DNA of 39,957 bases, taken from assembly GCA_001773455.1 (NCBI GenBank), contig MEWR01000014.1:40835-80791 (forward strand). Reading direction: 5' to 3'. The stretch comes from Candidatus Abawacabacteria bacterium RBG_16_42_10 (GTDB lineage: Bacteria; Patescibacteriota; Gracilibacteria; RBG-16-42-10). Both the position numbers and the translations under genes were made by a program. The notes beneath the pieces were generated by a model. The model searched no databases. It was not told the DNA's origin and saw only the letters and a program-made list of their open reading frames with translations. This document shows, piece after piece, positions 1-9,032 of the stretch (position 1 is its first letter; each line of letters starts with the position of its first letter).

Positions 1-126
1 AGTAGACACAATTGATTGTGCCGGTACTGGAGGTTGCACAGTTTCCCTCCGCAAAGTAAGCCACCACAAAATAATAAGGATAAGAACAAGAAACAGGAGG
101 ATAATAAGCATTGTCCGCTGACGCAT
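1..126 (-). CDS. 5' part of a membrane-anchored protein running off the window edge (N-term MRQRTMLIILLFLVLILIILWWLTLRRETVQPPVPAQSIVST)
   Basis: Manual minus-strand translation from ATG at 126; hydrophobic N-terminal anchor then Pro-rich segment; open to the edge; below the ORF-track length cutoff. Confidence 0.6.
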   Translation of the reverse strand, partial: MRQRTMLIILLFLVLILIILWWLTLRRETVQPPVPAQSIVST

Positions 127-283
127 GGAACATCGATTTAAAAACAATAACAATATTACCCAACCGTCACAGAAACACAAATAGTAACACCATATTTCAC
201 TCTCTCGTATAGACAAATGAAGAATATGCAAAGTTTGATTATCCAAATATGCTATATTCTCAAAGAATTTTTAAACATTTTCT

Positions 284-1897
284 ATGTTCAAACGACTACT
301 AACTCGTTTAGCTATTATCATGGTTGTTCTCAGTGCAATGCCTACTGCTCAAGCATTTATATTTATCCCACTTTTCTTTGGGCCAAATGTCACGATGACC
401 AGTCCAAAAGATCAGGAAAGAATAGTCTTTGATTTCGGCAGTGCAACAAGCACCAGAACTATCGTTGTGATGTTTGACCGAAGAGTAGATTTTGTTGGTA
501 GCGCTAGCGATGCAATTGAAGTAACAAACACCACTGACACTTCATTAGTTGTTCCAACCAGCGTTGAGGCATTCAGAAATATGCTTTTCTTCACATCTGA
601 CGCATTTACTTATAGTGGCGCAGGCAAAGAATATGAAGCAAAAATCATTGCGAGCAAAGTGAAAGACGCATCAACAGGCACTTTGATGACAAGTAACTAT
701 GTTTGGACATTTGAAATTGTAAATCCATCACTCTTTGTCCCAGAAAATTCCCCCCGTATCAGTGTTGAGAAAAACACTTCCACCCCCGGTGTTACAGTAG
801 GCAGTACAGATGAGACAGCAACATACAAAATTACTGTTACCAATAACGGTGAATATGACTTAACAGATCTTACTATCAAGGATGTGCTCCCTCCAGGATT
901 CACATTTGACAGTATTGTTTCAGCAAGTGGTATTTCCACATCAGGCACAAGCATAGTGACATTCACCGCTGGAGCATTACCAACCGGCAATAGCACCATT
1001 ATCACTTTCAAAGCAAAAGTTCCGGCAGGTGACAACAGTTCGAGTGATCCTATTGTTCCAGCAGGTACGTATCACAACAGCGTGATGGTATATGGACATT
1101 TTGTACCTACCGGCAATGGTGTAGGGCAATATCCCGACCCTGTTGTCAGTGATTATGATGACAATCGTGAAAGTGATGAAGATGTTGCGATTACTCGAAG
1201 CACCCCATCCCCCACTCCCACGCCGACTCCTTCTCCAACATCAACAGCATTCCCTCATCCAGCTAGTGATCCCCTTACCTGTTTAAGTTTAGGAGGCGCT
1301 ACAAGTATCAATTTCACCGACGTTTCTGGTTCCGATCCACAAAGACCCTATATCGACTTTCTCTCAAGCACTGTATTCGCAGACAATCCCTCTACAAGAT
1401 TGTCAAAAGGCTATACTGACGGTTCATTTGGTGTAAACAATACGCTGACTCGTTTTGAACTGACCAAAATGGCGCTTGGTGGGAACTGTATGAATTATGT
1501 TGGTTCTCCTGCACCAAACACCTTCTTTAATGATGTACCCAAAGACAATTCTGAAATGTCTCTCGTTATTGGAAAGGCTTATGCAGAAGGAATCGTTTCC
1601 GGTATAGGCGATAGATTTTATCCCAATATCCCTGTGACCTATGGAGAAATGGTAAAAATTCTTGTCGGTGCCGGGGTATATTTCAACCATGGCACACCAG
1701 TTACCGCTCAGGCAGACTCCCTCACATGTATCACTGACGAATCATTCCGCCAATTTGCAGAACATGCAACTCGAATGAACCTCGTAAATCTTGGTCCTGG
1801 AAACTGCTTCCCACAAAACAATCAAGTGATACGTCGTTATATGGCTCAAGCAGTCGCTCGTTATATTGCTTGGCTGAAGAATATTACCCTCCCATAA
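284..1897 (+). CDS. Secreted surface protein: signal peptide, Ig-like domain, DUF11-type repeat, Pro/Ser/Thr linker, C-terminal SLH-like domains
   Basis: Hydrophobic N-terminus; YKITVTNNGEYDLTDLTIKDVLPPGFTF (DUF11-like); STPSPTPTPTPSPTS linker; SLH-like FTDV...SKGYTDGSFGVNNTLTRFELTKM and FFNDVP...AYAEGIVSGIGDRFYPNIPVTYGEMVKIL. Confidence 0.85.
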   Translation: MFKRLLTRLAIIMVVLSAMPTAQAFIFIPLFFGPNVTMTSPKDQERIVFDFGSATSTRTIVVMFDRRVDFVGSASDAIEVTNTTDTSLVVPTSVEAFRNMLFFTSDAFTYSGAGKEYEAKIIASKVKDASTGTLMTSNYVWTFEIVNPSLFVPENSPRISVEKNTSTPGVTVGSTDETATYKITVTNNGEYDLTDLTIKDVLPPGFTFDSIVSASGISTSGTSIVTFTAGALPTGNSTIITFKAKVPAGDNSSSDPIVPAGTYHNSVMVYGHFVPTGNGVGQYPDPVVSDYDDNRESDEDVAITRSTPSPTPTPTPSPTSTAFPHPASDPLTCLSLGGATSINFTDVSGSDPQRPYIDFLSSTVFADNPSTRLSKGYTDGSFGVNNTLTRFELTKMALGGNCMNYVGSPAPNTFFNDVPKDNSEMSLVIGKAYAEGIVSGIGDRFYPNIPVTYGEMVKILVGAGVYFNHGTPVTAQADSLTCITDESFRQFAEHATRMNLVNLGPGNCFPQNNQVIRRYMAQAVARYIAWLKNITLP

Positions 1898-1900
1898 ATC

Positions 1901-2680
1901 GTGTCTCAGATCATCGATGGCAAAAAGTTAGCTGAAGAAATAAAAGAACAGTTACGCCCGGTCCCTCATCATGGGGGACTCGGTGTAATTATGATTGGAG
2001 AAAACCCAGCGTCTACAATTTACGTCGGACAAAAAGAAAAATTGACCAAAGAGTTAAACATTCCTTTCGAAGTTTTGAAGCTGACTGAATGGGATGATTG
2101 GCTGGAAACCAAAGAAGATATTAAAGATTTCTGTGAACGTAAAGATTTGGCAGGGATTATCGTTCAACTCCCCCTTCCTCCGGGAATTCATGCCGAGGGA
2201 ATCTTGGATCTGATTCCTATCGACAAAGATGTCGATGGTCTCAAAAAGTGCAGTTCATTCATCCCAGCTACAGCGCGTGGTGTTATGTACGCCCTAAAAA
2301 GCACTGGCACACTGATGACAGGGAAACATGCTGTCATTCTCGGCCGCTCTAAACTGGTTGGCAGACCCCTAATTGATCTACTGCTAGCCGAAAACTGCAC
2401 AGTCACCATCGCCCACTCCTATACCCAAGACCTGCCAAGCATCACAAAAACAGCTGACATTCTTATCAGTGCTGTCGGCAAACCCAGTATAGTGAATGGC
2501 GATATGGTCAAAGAGGGAGTCATTGCCATCGATGTAGGCATCACCAGAACTGAAGCAGGGCTCAAAGGCGATCTCGTTTTCGATGAAATAGCAAAAAAGG
2601 CCAATTTCATCACTCCCGTACCGGGAGGAATTGGCCCCCTCACTGTTGCCTTCCTTATGGCCAACATCCTCGGCAAATAG
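1901..2680 (+). CDS. folD: Bifunctional methylenetetrahydrofolate dehydrogenase/cyclohydrolase FolD (GTG start)
   Basis: Motifs YVGQKEKL, GIIVQLPLPPGI, DKDVDGL, VILGRSKLVGRPL, TPVPGGIGPLTVAFL. Confidence 0.95.
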   Translation: MSQIIDGKKLAEEIKEQLRPVPHHGGLGVIMIGENPASTIYVGQKEKLTKELNIPFEVLKLTEWDDWLETKEDIKDFCERKDLAGIIVQLPLPPGIHAEGILDLIPIDKDVDGLKKCSSFIPATARGVMYALKSTGTLMTGKHAVILGRSKLVGRPLIDLLLAENCTVTIAHSYTQDLPSITKTADILISAVGKPSIVNGDMVKEGVIAIDVGITRTEAGLKGDLVFDEIAKKANFITPVPGGIGPLTVAFLMANILGK

Positions 2681-2684
2681 TATT

Positions 2685-2758
2685 GGTTTGATTTATCAAA
2701 CCAGTGAGTCATCAAACCAGCGAGTCATCAAACCAACGATTTATCAAGCCTACATTGC
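2685..2758 (+). repeat. Hairpin GGTTTGAT-TT-ATCAAACC followed by a ~16-bp tandem repeat (ATCAAACCAGYGAGTC, about 4 units, last two degenerate)
   Basis: Direct reading; units start at 2695, 2711, 2727, 2743. Confidence 0.8.
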
Positions 2759-3184
2759 ACCTTTACTTGCTCGGCTTTTGAAGGACCGAATAATGGAACT
2801 GAGTCCATCTGCAGACACTGTTGTCCCTTCTCCATCAACACCTTGCTGTGACGAATAGCGCATTCCAAATGGAGAAGCACCATCTTGGATGACAAATTCT
2901 TCCACGGCAATGCCATTATTAGAAATCACTGCAATTGCTCCATCAGCGAGTCGAGCAATACTGACACGTCCCCTACTAGATTCACCCTCTACAATCTCCT
3001 TACCACCCAACAAAGAGTGTAATGCTCTCATATAATCGATATCCATTGATTCTCTTACCGTAGAACGAATATCGCTGACCATTTTCTGCCCTTCTGGCAG
3101 TTTCATCACATCCATCGCATGAGGATTCACTTGAGCGAGTCTCTCATCACCTGGAGTCATGGGTAATCCTGGAGCTTTCTTCAT
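2750..3184 (-). CDS. Hypothetical protein (144 aa)
   Basis: Open reading frame with no competing longer ORF; no family recognised. Confidence 0.6.
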   Translation of the reverse strand: MKKAPGLPMTPGDERLAQVNPHAMDVMKLPEGQKMVSDIRSTVRESMDIDYMRALHSLLGGKEIVEGESSRGRVSIARLADGAIAVISNNGIAVEEFVIQDGASPFGMRYSSQQGVDGEGTTVSADGLSSIIRSFKSRASKGAM

Positions 3185-3211
3185 AAAAGATTGGGGTTAT
3201 TATTAAGTAAA

Positions 3212-4423
3212 TCATGTCATTGTAACACACTTTTCTTTTATTTTGGAAACTCCCCTCTCCGTTTTGAATTGACAAAGATCAGTACTCCCAAAAAGCTTAT
3301 AAAAAAGAAAATATGCAAATTGACTCAGACGAATAAGATACCCGACACAGTGGAGCAGAAAGTTGGAGAGTGAAAGCTTCCTGTAGAAAATCAGATCTAG
3401 CATTACTTGAAAAGCAAACAATCCCAGCACCAGCATATGTCCGCTCACGAGCGCGTTGATGAAAAAAATGATACTTACGTATTCCAACACATAAAAAACA
3501 TACAAACAACATCCGATAAATATATTTTTAATGGTAAAGGGTATATTGAAACTTTGCAGTGTTCGAAAGAAAGAAAATACTCCGGAAAAAATCGGTATCA
3601 TCTGGCGATAAAGATTTTTAAGATTGGGTGGCCCTTCCACATAGGTAAAAAAGGGTAGTGAGACATAACTCCTCTTATGATGATCAAGAACATATTTCAG
3701 TGAAAGATCATCATTGGGTTCGGGTATATGTTTGATGAATTTCCAAAGTTTAGGTGAATAAACAGTGGTTGCTCCCATTGGATAATTGAGACCTAATGAG
3801 AACTTCGATGGGTATTCAAAAGCAAGCACCCTTTCTCCGTGGTGAAACATCAACGCACGTATCCATGGACCTGAGCTCTGATCACCATTCATCTTCGGTA
3901 CAAACGAATACACCGCATGTTCTGGATGCTTTGATATATATTGATCAGCCAGGAGAAAGTCTTGCCATCGCATACGCGCATCACAATCAAAACTCACTGT
4001 ATACGGTGTTTCCTTATATTTGGAACGAATAAAATCAAGCGCAAAGTTAACTTGTGTCGCTTTTGTACCATCAAGAGAAGGACATAAAATACAATTAATA
4101 CGTTTCTTATACAAACTTTTAGCAATAAGTTTAAGCAACATATCGCTCGTAGACGGCACATTATTTTCCTTCTGAGTGCCAACAAATATGATCTCTACTT
4201 GAGGGAACCAGCGTAGAAATCTTTCATAATAAAGAAACGTCTTTTCGATAATGTGATGTTCGCGAAATACTGGGAAAAGAAAAACATAATGATGTTGAAG
4301 TTTCGTCGGAATATGAAACCCACGTCTCTTTCTATAATCGACCAAAGAAAAACAGCTCAGTACAAGAATCAATAATCGATAACCGATAACAAATACCAGA
4401 ATCACTATTTCAATAATGGCCAT
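3212..4423 (-). CDS. Membrane-associated family 2-like glycosyltransferase
   Basis: N-terminal TM, FLFPVFREHHIIEKTF, VSFDCDARMRW (DxD-like), C-terminal hydrophobic helices. Confidence 0.75.
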   Translation of the reverse strand: MAIIEIVILVFVIGYRLLILVLSCFSLVDYRKRRGFHIPTKLQHHYVFLFPVFREHHIIEKTFLYYERFLRWFPQVEIIFVGTQKENNVPSTSDMLLKLIAKSLYKKRINCILCPSLDGTKATQVNFALDFIRSKYKETPYTVSFDCDARMRWQDFLLADQYISKHPEHAVYSFVPKMNGDQSSGPWIRALMFHHGERVLAFEYPSKFSLGLNYPMGATTVYSPKLWKFIKHIPEPNDDLSLKYVLDHHKRSYVSLPFFTYVEGPPNLKNLYRQMIPIFSGVFSFFRTLQSFNIPFTIKNIFIGCCLYVFYVLEYVSIIFFINALVSGHMLVLGLFAFQVMLDLIFYRKLSLSNFLLHCVGYLIRLSQFAYFLFYKLFGSTDLCQFKTERGVSKIKEKCVTMT

Positions 4424-5259
4424 AGAGCAAGATTATGTATAGCCTGATCTTTATAGGGATAATTGTTTGCATGCCCTTCATAGGCATAATAGGAAACAGC
4501 CCCAAGAAACTCCAAAGCCATATATGCATTCAAAAGGGTCACTTCTTTTTTATCTGGTTTTCGTTGTAAATATTTTACCAGCAACATTCTTACGATATCA
4601 CTCTCATTGTCCAAGACACGCCAAGAAAATTTCGCCAAGTCAGCAAAGGGATGATCCACTCTAGCTCTTTCAAAATCTATATAGCCAATTTCCCGAGATT
4701 CGGGACTATAAAGGATATTATTGGCATTGAGATCGCCATGAATAAAACCATTGCCATGTACCGTCAGAAGCGTTGTCCTTACACTTCCGGCTACTTCCGA
4801 AACCAATTTCTTTTCTTCCTCCTTCACATGAATGCTCTCACAAATCTTTCTCACATAAAGATCTATCATTTCTCTCTGTATACCATTTCTCTTGTGTAGG
4901 CCTCGAAAACCATGCAAGCTCCTAAGACTCACAACAAATTGATCAAAAGCACCATTATCACAATCATCTTTAGTCAGGGGGCGACCGGGTACACAAGATA
5001 GGATGTTAGCCAGTAAATTTCTATGGTGAGCTCGCAGTCGAGGAAAAACAAAATTATCCTTCTCAAGCTGGAGCAAAACAAGAGATTCATTATCGAAGTT
5101 TTCTGGCTCTCCATAAATTTTTACAAAAACAGCTTCATCATCCAATATGGCCCGGATGACAGTATTTTGAAATCCTTTACTACAGGAAATAATTTCTAAA
5201 CGGGATAACAAATCAGTGATAGATTCGGTTGATGCAAATTGCCTCATAGTCAGCATCAT
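4405..5259 (-). CDS. APH/choline-kinase-like phosphotransferase
   Basis: Brenner-like motif FIHGDLNANNILY and IGYIDFERARVDHPFADLAKF. Confidence 0.8.
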   Translation of the reverse strand: MMLTMRQFASTESITDLLSRLEIISCSKGFQNTVIRAILDDEAVFVKIYGEPENFDNESLVLLQLEKDNFVFPRLRAHHRNLLANILSCVPGRPLTKDDCDNGAFDQFVVSLRSLHGFRGLHKRNGIQREMIDLYVRKICESIHVKEEEKKLVSEVAGSVRTTLLTVHGNGFIHGDLNANNILYSPESREIGYIDFERARVDHPFADLAKFSWRVLDNESDIVRMLLVKYLQRKPDKKEVTLLNAYMALEFLGAVSYYAYEGHANNYPYKDQAIHNLALWPLLK

Positions 5260-5800
5260 TAAAGATATATTGGGTCACCGAACAGTTGTTAAACTTCAAC
5301 GCTGTAATTTCATGGGACAAATCCTTCATATACCCCACGACAGCCTTGATGACATTTTCATGAGTAATTATCGCAATATGTTGAGCGGGATTACTCTCAA
5401 TATTCTCCCTCATAAATTGCGCCAATCTGTCCTTCAAATCAGCCAGACTTTCCCCTCCTTCATGACGAAAATGATAAGGATCTTGAAAAAAACTTTCATT
5501 GATATGGGCTGGAATATCAGACAACAAAGTTCCTGTCATTGAACCGAAATCCTGTTCACGTAATTGATCACAAACAACTGCCTGGAGAGAATTATCAAAT
5601 AACAATCTTGCTGTGTCCTGTGCTCTGGTATTGCTACTTACAAAAACACTTTCAATGGGAAAATCCTTAAGTTTCTGAGCTAAATTCTTTGCTTGCATGA
5701 TGCCAATTTCGCTCAGAGGTGTATCAATACGACAACCCATGAGCATCTGCCTTTTATTGCCCTCGGTTTCTGCATGTCGAATAAAATAAATATGTTTCAT
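5213..5800 (-). CDS. Histidine phosphatase superfamily protein (phosphoglycerate mutase-like)
   Basis: N-terminal YFIRHAETEGNKRQMLMGCRIDTPLSEIG; FVSSNTRAQDTA; IAIITHENVIKAV. Confidence 0.9.
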   Translation of the reverse strand: MKHIYFIRHAETEGNKRQMLMGCRIDTPLSEIGIMQAKNLAQKLKDFPIESVFVSSNTRAQDTARLLFDNSLQAVVCDQLREQDFGSMTGTLLSDIPAHINESFFQDPYHFRHEGGESLADLKDRLAQFMRENIESNPAQHIAIITHENVIKAVVGYMKDLSHEITALKFNNCSVTQYIFNDADYEAICINRIYH

Positions 5801-7395
5801 AAAAGTTGGTTAAGTAGATAAAGCCCACGAAGAAAAAATTGCTGACGCATCTGATAGTCAGAATAAAACTTCCCCATACTGAGGAAGCACAAAGCTTCAA
5901 TCCACAACACATCCTTCGTCTTTATTCCCATGTTATCAAGGTAAGGCTGTAAAAAATACAATGTATTCATAGGATCACTTGGCATTTTCAGAGTATACCT
6001 CTGAGTATCATAACACTCAAAAAAGCTTAAGTTGTTTTTGATGAATTCATAACCTCCATGGAAAGAATGAAGAAATTTCCCAAAGTCATATCGTATATCG
6101 CCATAGACCGAAACTTGTCTTCCCCACTCGCCACGAGGATCAACAAATATAAAAATATGTCGCAAAGCATCATAGAGAATATTGGCACAGTGAAAATCAC
6201 CATGTATATGACGAATAATAGCAGTATCCGCCAAATCCCTTGCCCTACTGAGAACAATGCTTTTTAATTTTGGCCAACCAATAACTTTCACGTTATTGAT
6301 ATACAGCGTATCTACAAATTGCAAAGGAAAAGCAGCTTTTTCGGAGAGTTCTTCCACTCTATCGACAATTCTCTTGCCATACATCCACGCGGTCTCTGTA
6401 GACAATGCATCATCAGTACACTTTCCATAAAAATCTTGAATCATCTTGGACCAAAGTTCGTCCACAACATACTGTGTGTTTTCTTCCTCCATGCTCTCGT
6501 ACAGAAACAAATATGCCAAAGACTGTAGGGGTTCATAACTCATGGTAATTTTCCCCTCATCAATTTCAAATATCTTGGGAAAATATTGTGGTACTTTCAG
6601 ATTGCGGTAATAAAACCGCTCCCCTACAAGGAGCTTACCGCTACTCTTTTTTACAATACTTTGCCCTCTTCGTATCAGTTTATTTTGCCCACGAGCGTCG
6701 AAAGTAGTATGAGCATGTAAACGCTTTAAATTTCCGATGTCGCTCCAATCATTTCTTGGTCTTACGAGCACAGGCTGAGAAGTTTTATAACGTTCAATTA
6801 AACCACTGACCTGCAACTCGCCATGAATTGGTTTGGAATAGGACATGGCATATTTCAAAGCTTGCAAAAGAATATGTATACGATGAAAAAAGTAAACACC
6901 ACAAATAGCATCTTTTCCCTCACAAGATACGGGCTTATCAACCAAAGATAATAACTGTTTATCAGTAAACTTGATCATGCACCAATCACGTGGATTTATA
7001 ACTTTTGCCGACAATACCCAGCTTTGCTGCAAATCACTCTCATGTAATGGCATCTGTAAGAGAGTATCAGCCAGGTGAATAAGTACTTGATCTGCTTTGG
7101 CGATTTCTTCTTTTGCCTGAACAATGCTATCGAGAAGCCCGAGAGCACTTTTCTGAACAATAATTTTGATAGGGAAACGATAACGATAATGCTCAACAAT
7201 TTTCCGAAAACGTGCGACATGGTCTGATGCCACGACAATAACCACCTGCTGAATAGCAATATGTTTATAAAAATCAAGGATACGACTCAATGCAGGTTTA
7301 TCACCGCAAGGGATTAATGCCTTAGGGAAATAATTATTAAGAGGGCTCAATCTCCTTGCCCTTCCCGCTGATGGAATGATAAGAATGCGTTTCAT
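5797..7395 (-). CDS. Fusion protein: N-terminal NTP-transferase (nucleotidyltransferase) domain + C-terminal APH/choline-kinase-like domain
   Basis: N-term MKRILIIPSAGRARRLSPLNNYFPKALIPCGDKPALSRIL; C-term IIRHIHGDFHCANILYD...FVDPRGEWG. Confidence 0.85.
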   Translation of the reverse strand: MKRILIIPSAGRARRLSPLNNYFPKALIPCGDKPALSRILDFYKHIAIQQVVIVVASDHVARFRKIVEHYRYRFPIKIIVQKSALGLLDSIVQAKEEIAKADQVLIHLADTLLQMPLHESDLQQSWVLSAKVINPRDWCMIKFTDKQLLSLVDKPVSCEGKDAICGVYFFHRIHILLQALKYAMSYSKPIHGELQVSGLIERYKTSQPVLVRPRNDWSDIGNLKRLHAHTTFDARGQNKLIRRGQSIVKKSSGKLLVGERFYYRNLKVPQYFPKIFEIDEGKITMSYEPLQSLAYLFLYESMEEENTQYVVDELWSKMIQDFYGKCTDDALSTETAWMYGKRIVDRVEELSEKAAFPLQFVDTLYINNVKVIGWPKLKSIVLSRARDLADTAIIRHIHGDFHCANILYDALRHIFIFVDPRGEWGRQVSVYGDIRYDFGKFLHSFHGGYEFIKNNLSFFECYDTQRYTLKMPSDPMNTLYFLQPYLDNMGIKTKDVLWIEALCFLSMGKFYSDYQMRQQFFLRGLYLLNQLL

Positions 7396-7397
7396 TG

Positions 7398-8705
7398 TCA
7401 GTGTATATGAGATAAAACATGCTTCGCACAGGCAAGAACAGGCATTGCAGGATTAAAAAGTCCGTTTGTAGCCAGTGCTGCGGCCGAGGCAATAGCGACA
7501 TTCGGCAAATCATGAAGAAAGAATCTCTCATCCAGTACATCAGGGTATGCAGCACCCCCAGACACATGACCCGCAAAATACCAAGGAAAATGTTCATTGA
7601 GCAAAACAAAATCCTGAGTTGGAAAAATCTCTTTCTGCAAATAATCAACAAGAAATTTTTTGTGTATGTCTAATGACTTGTAAAAGAAAGAGCTAATCTT
7701 ATAGCTGCTATTGTCCCACAATTGACCTTTTTCCAAGGACCCGGATTGTATAAGAAAATATAGTCTATGTGAACGTATATTGGGTATATGTACTACGGCG
7801 GCAATACGTATAAAATGTTTCACAAAATGGTCTGCAGTATACTGGGGAAATCTCTTCAAACACAGTTCAACCAAGTCTTTCCTAGGTGGAGTAAAATGAA
7901 ACTCCAAACGAAAACGAACTCCCTCTACCTCATAATCTTGATAACATATCGCAGGGAGAGAGGTTCGCGGAATATCTTGCTTGAGAGAGAGAAAACCGAA
8001 AGAAAGTTGAGGATGCTCAGAAAATCCACGTCCTATCAAGTCTCGCGTTTGTTCATTTACTCTGAAACCATCATACGTATTTTGGAGCAGTGCTATCGAC
8101 CCTGGTGTATGAGCTGCAACTATAAATTTCTTAGCATAGATAACACCTCTTCTGCCTTTGTCATCATATCCATGGATACTTGTTGCCTTACCTCGGTCTA
8201 TAAAAAAACTTTCAGCATGAAAGTATTTCGGCTTCAATTTCAAGAAATCCCATTGTGGTTTTTGTTTCATCCAATACTCACCGTACGCTTCACGAAACTC
8301 AAAGTCGGGACCGCTAAAAGTTTGATGCGCGCTTTCAAAATAGCGCAAAGGCTCGCGAGAAAATTGTTTCTGCAGATAATCTATTGCTGAGGAACAACTT
8401 GGACTAGCACCTATTTCCCGAAGACTTTTGATATTCAATTCTTCTCGAAGCTCATCACAGTATCTTTGCCATTTCTTCAGTGTGACAGGAAAATAACTCA
8501 TGTCATCGTCTTCCGGCCAAGATATGATGCCAAAGGCTTTTTCCTGCCACGTGTCCTTGCGACCAAGATACTGAGCCAATTGATATGACTGAGTGCTTGT
8601 GAACGTCGGATATTCACTGCTTACCCAAGCAATGTTTTTCCCTTGTAATTTTGAGGCAATATACTTCCCCACTAGCCCCCCACCTATAACGCAAATATCG
8701 TACAT
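7398..8705 (-). CDS. FAD-dependent oxidoreductase, GMC-like; start probably at 8705 or 8711 rather than 8762
   Basis: N-terminal Rossmann motif YDICVIGGGLVGKYIASKL; RGFSEHPQLSF; C-terminal HVSGGAAYPDVLD...NVAIASAAALATNGLFNPAMPVLACA. Confidence 0.8.
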   Translation of the reverse strand: MYDICVIGGGLVGKYIASKLQGKNIAWVSSEYPTFTSTQSYQLAQYLGRKDTWQEKAFGIISWPEDDDMSYFPVTLKKWQRYCDELREELNIKSLREIGASPSCSSAIDYLQKQFSREPLRYFESAHQTFSGPDFEFREAYGEYWMKQKPQWDFLKLKPKYFHAESFFIDRGKATSIHGYDDKGRRGVIYAKKFIVAAHTPGSIALLQNTYDGFRVNEQTRDLIGRGFSEHPQLSFGFLSLKQDIPRTSLPAICYQDYEVEGVRFRLEFHFTPPRKDLVELCLKRFPQYTADHFVKHFIRIAAVVHIPNIRSHRLYFLIQSGSLEKGQLWDNSSYKISSFFYKSLDIHKKFLVDYLQKEIFPTQDFVLLNEHFPWYFAGHVSGGAAYPDVLDERFFLHDLPNVAIASAAALATNGLFNPAMPVLACAKHVLSHIH

Positions 8706-8813
8706 ATTCATAAGATTATGTACCTCACACAGTAGTGAAATTTTTAATCTACACCACAGCAAAAATTCAAAACTGATTAAGATTTAATCCTATTTTAATA
8801 ATTAACGCGTTGG

Positions 8814-8841
8814 TTGACTGTATAAACAATTTCAGTATTCT
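8814..8841 (+). promoter_or_regulatory. Candidate sigma70-type promoter for the tRNA
   Basis: TTGACT (8814-8819), 16-bp spacer, TATTCT (8836-8841), 12 bp before the tRNA. Confidence 0.6.
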
Positions 8842-8853
8842 TTGGTGGCATAT

Positions 8854-8930
8854 GTATCCGTAGCTCAGCTGGATAGAGCGCAACCCTGCGGAGGTTGAGG
8901 TCAGAGGTTCGAATCCTCTCGGATACACCA
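8854..8930 (+). tRNA. tRNA-Arg(GCG), CCA encoded
   Basis: Full cloverleaf: acceptor GTATCCG/CGGATAC, D-stem GCTC/GAGC, anticodon stem CAACC/GGTTG with loop CTGCGGA (anticodon 8888-8890 GCG), T-stem AGAGG/CCTCT with TTCGAAT, ACCA 3' end; body closely resembles bacterial tRNA-Arg(ACG). Confidence 0.97.
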
Positions 8931-8948
8931 GAATCCTTATTAGGCTTT

Positions 8949-9025
8949 AGTTAAATATGTAATGGTTTATGACTCGCTGCGCTCGGGTATTTGGCGCAGT
9001 CGGGCGTATGGCAGGCCATTTAACT
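8949..9025. repeat. Nested inverted repeat with GC-rich core just downstream of the tRNA
   Basis: Outer AGTTAAAT (8949-8956)/ATTTAACT (9018-9025); inner CTGCGC (8977-8982)/GCGCAG (8994-8999). Confidence 0.6.
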
Positions 9026-9032
9026 TAGTCTG

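Noticed and set aside
217-432. 71-aa ORF overlapping the SLH protein start
   Set aside because: Out of frame with the clear signal-peptide protein at 284; low-complexity translation
5213-5800. Possible UGA recoding (as in Gracilibacteria/Absconditabacteria)
   Set aside because: UGA terminates several overlapping operon genes (e.g. 5213-5215 and 5797-5799), and full-length conserved proteins are read with the standard code
7788-8390. 200-aa plus-strand ORF
   Set aside because: Antisense to a well-supported FAD oxidoreductase; composition is not protein-like
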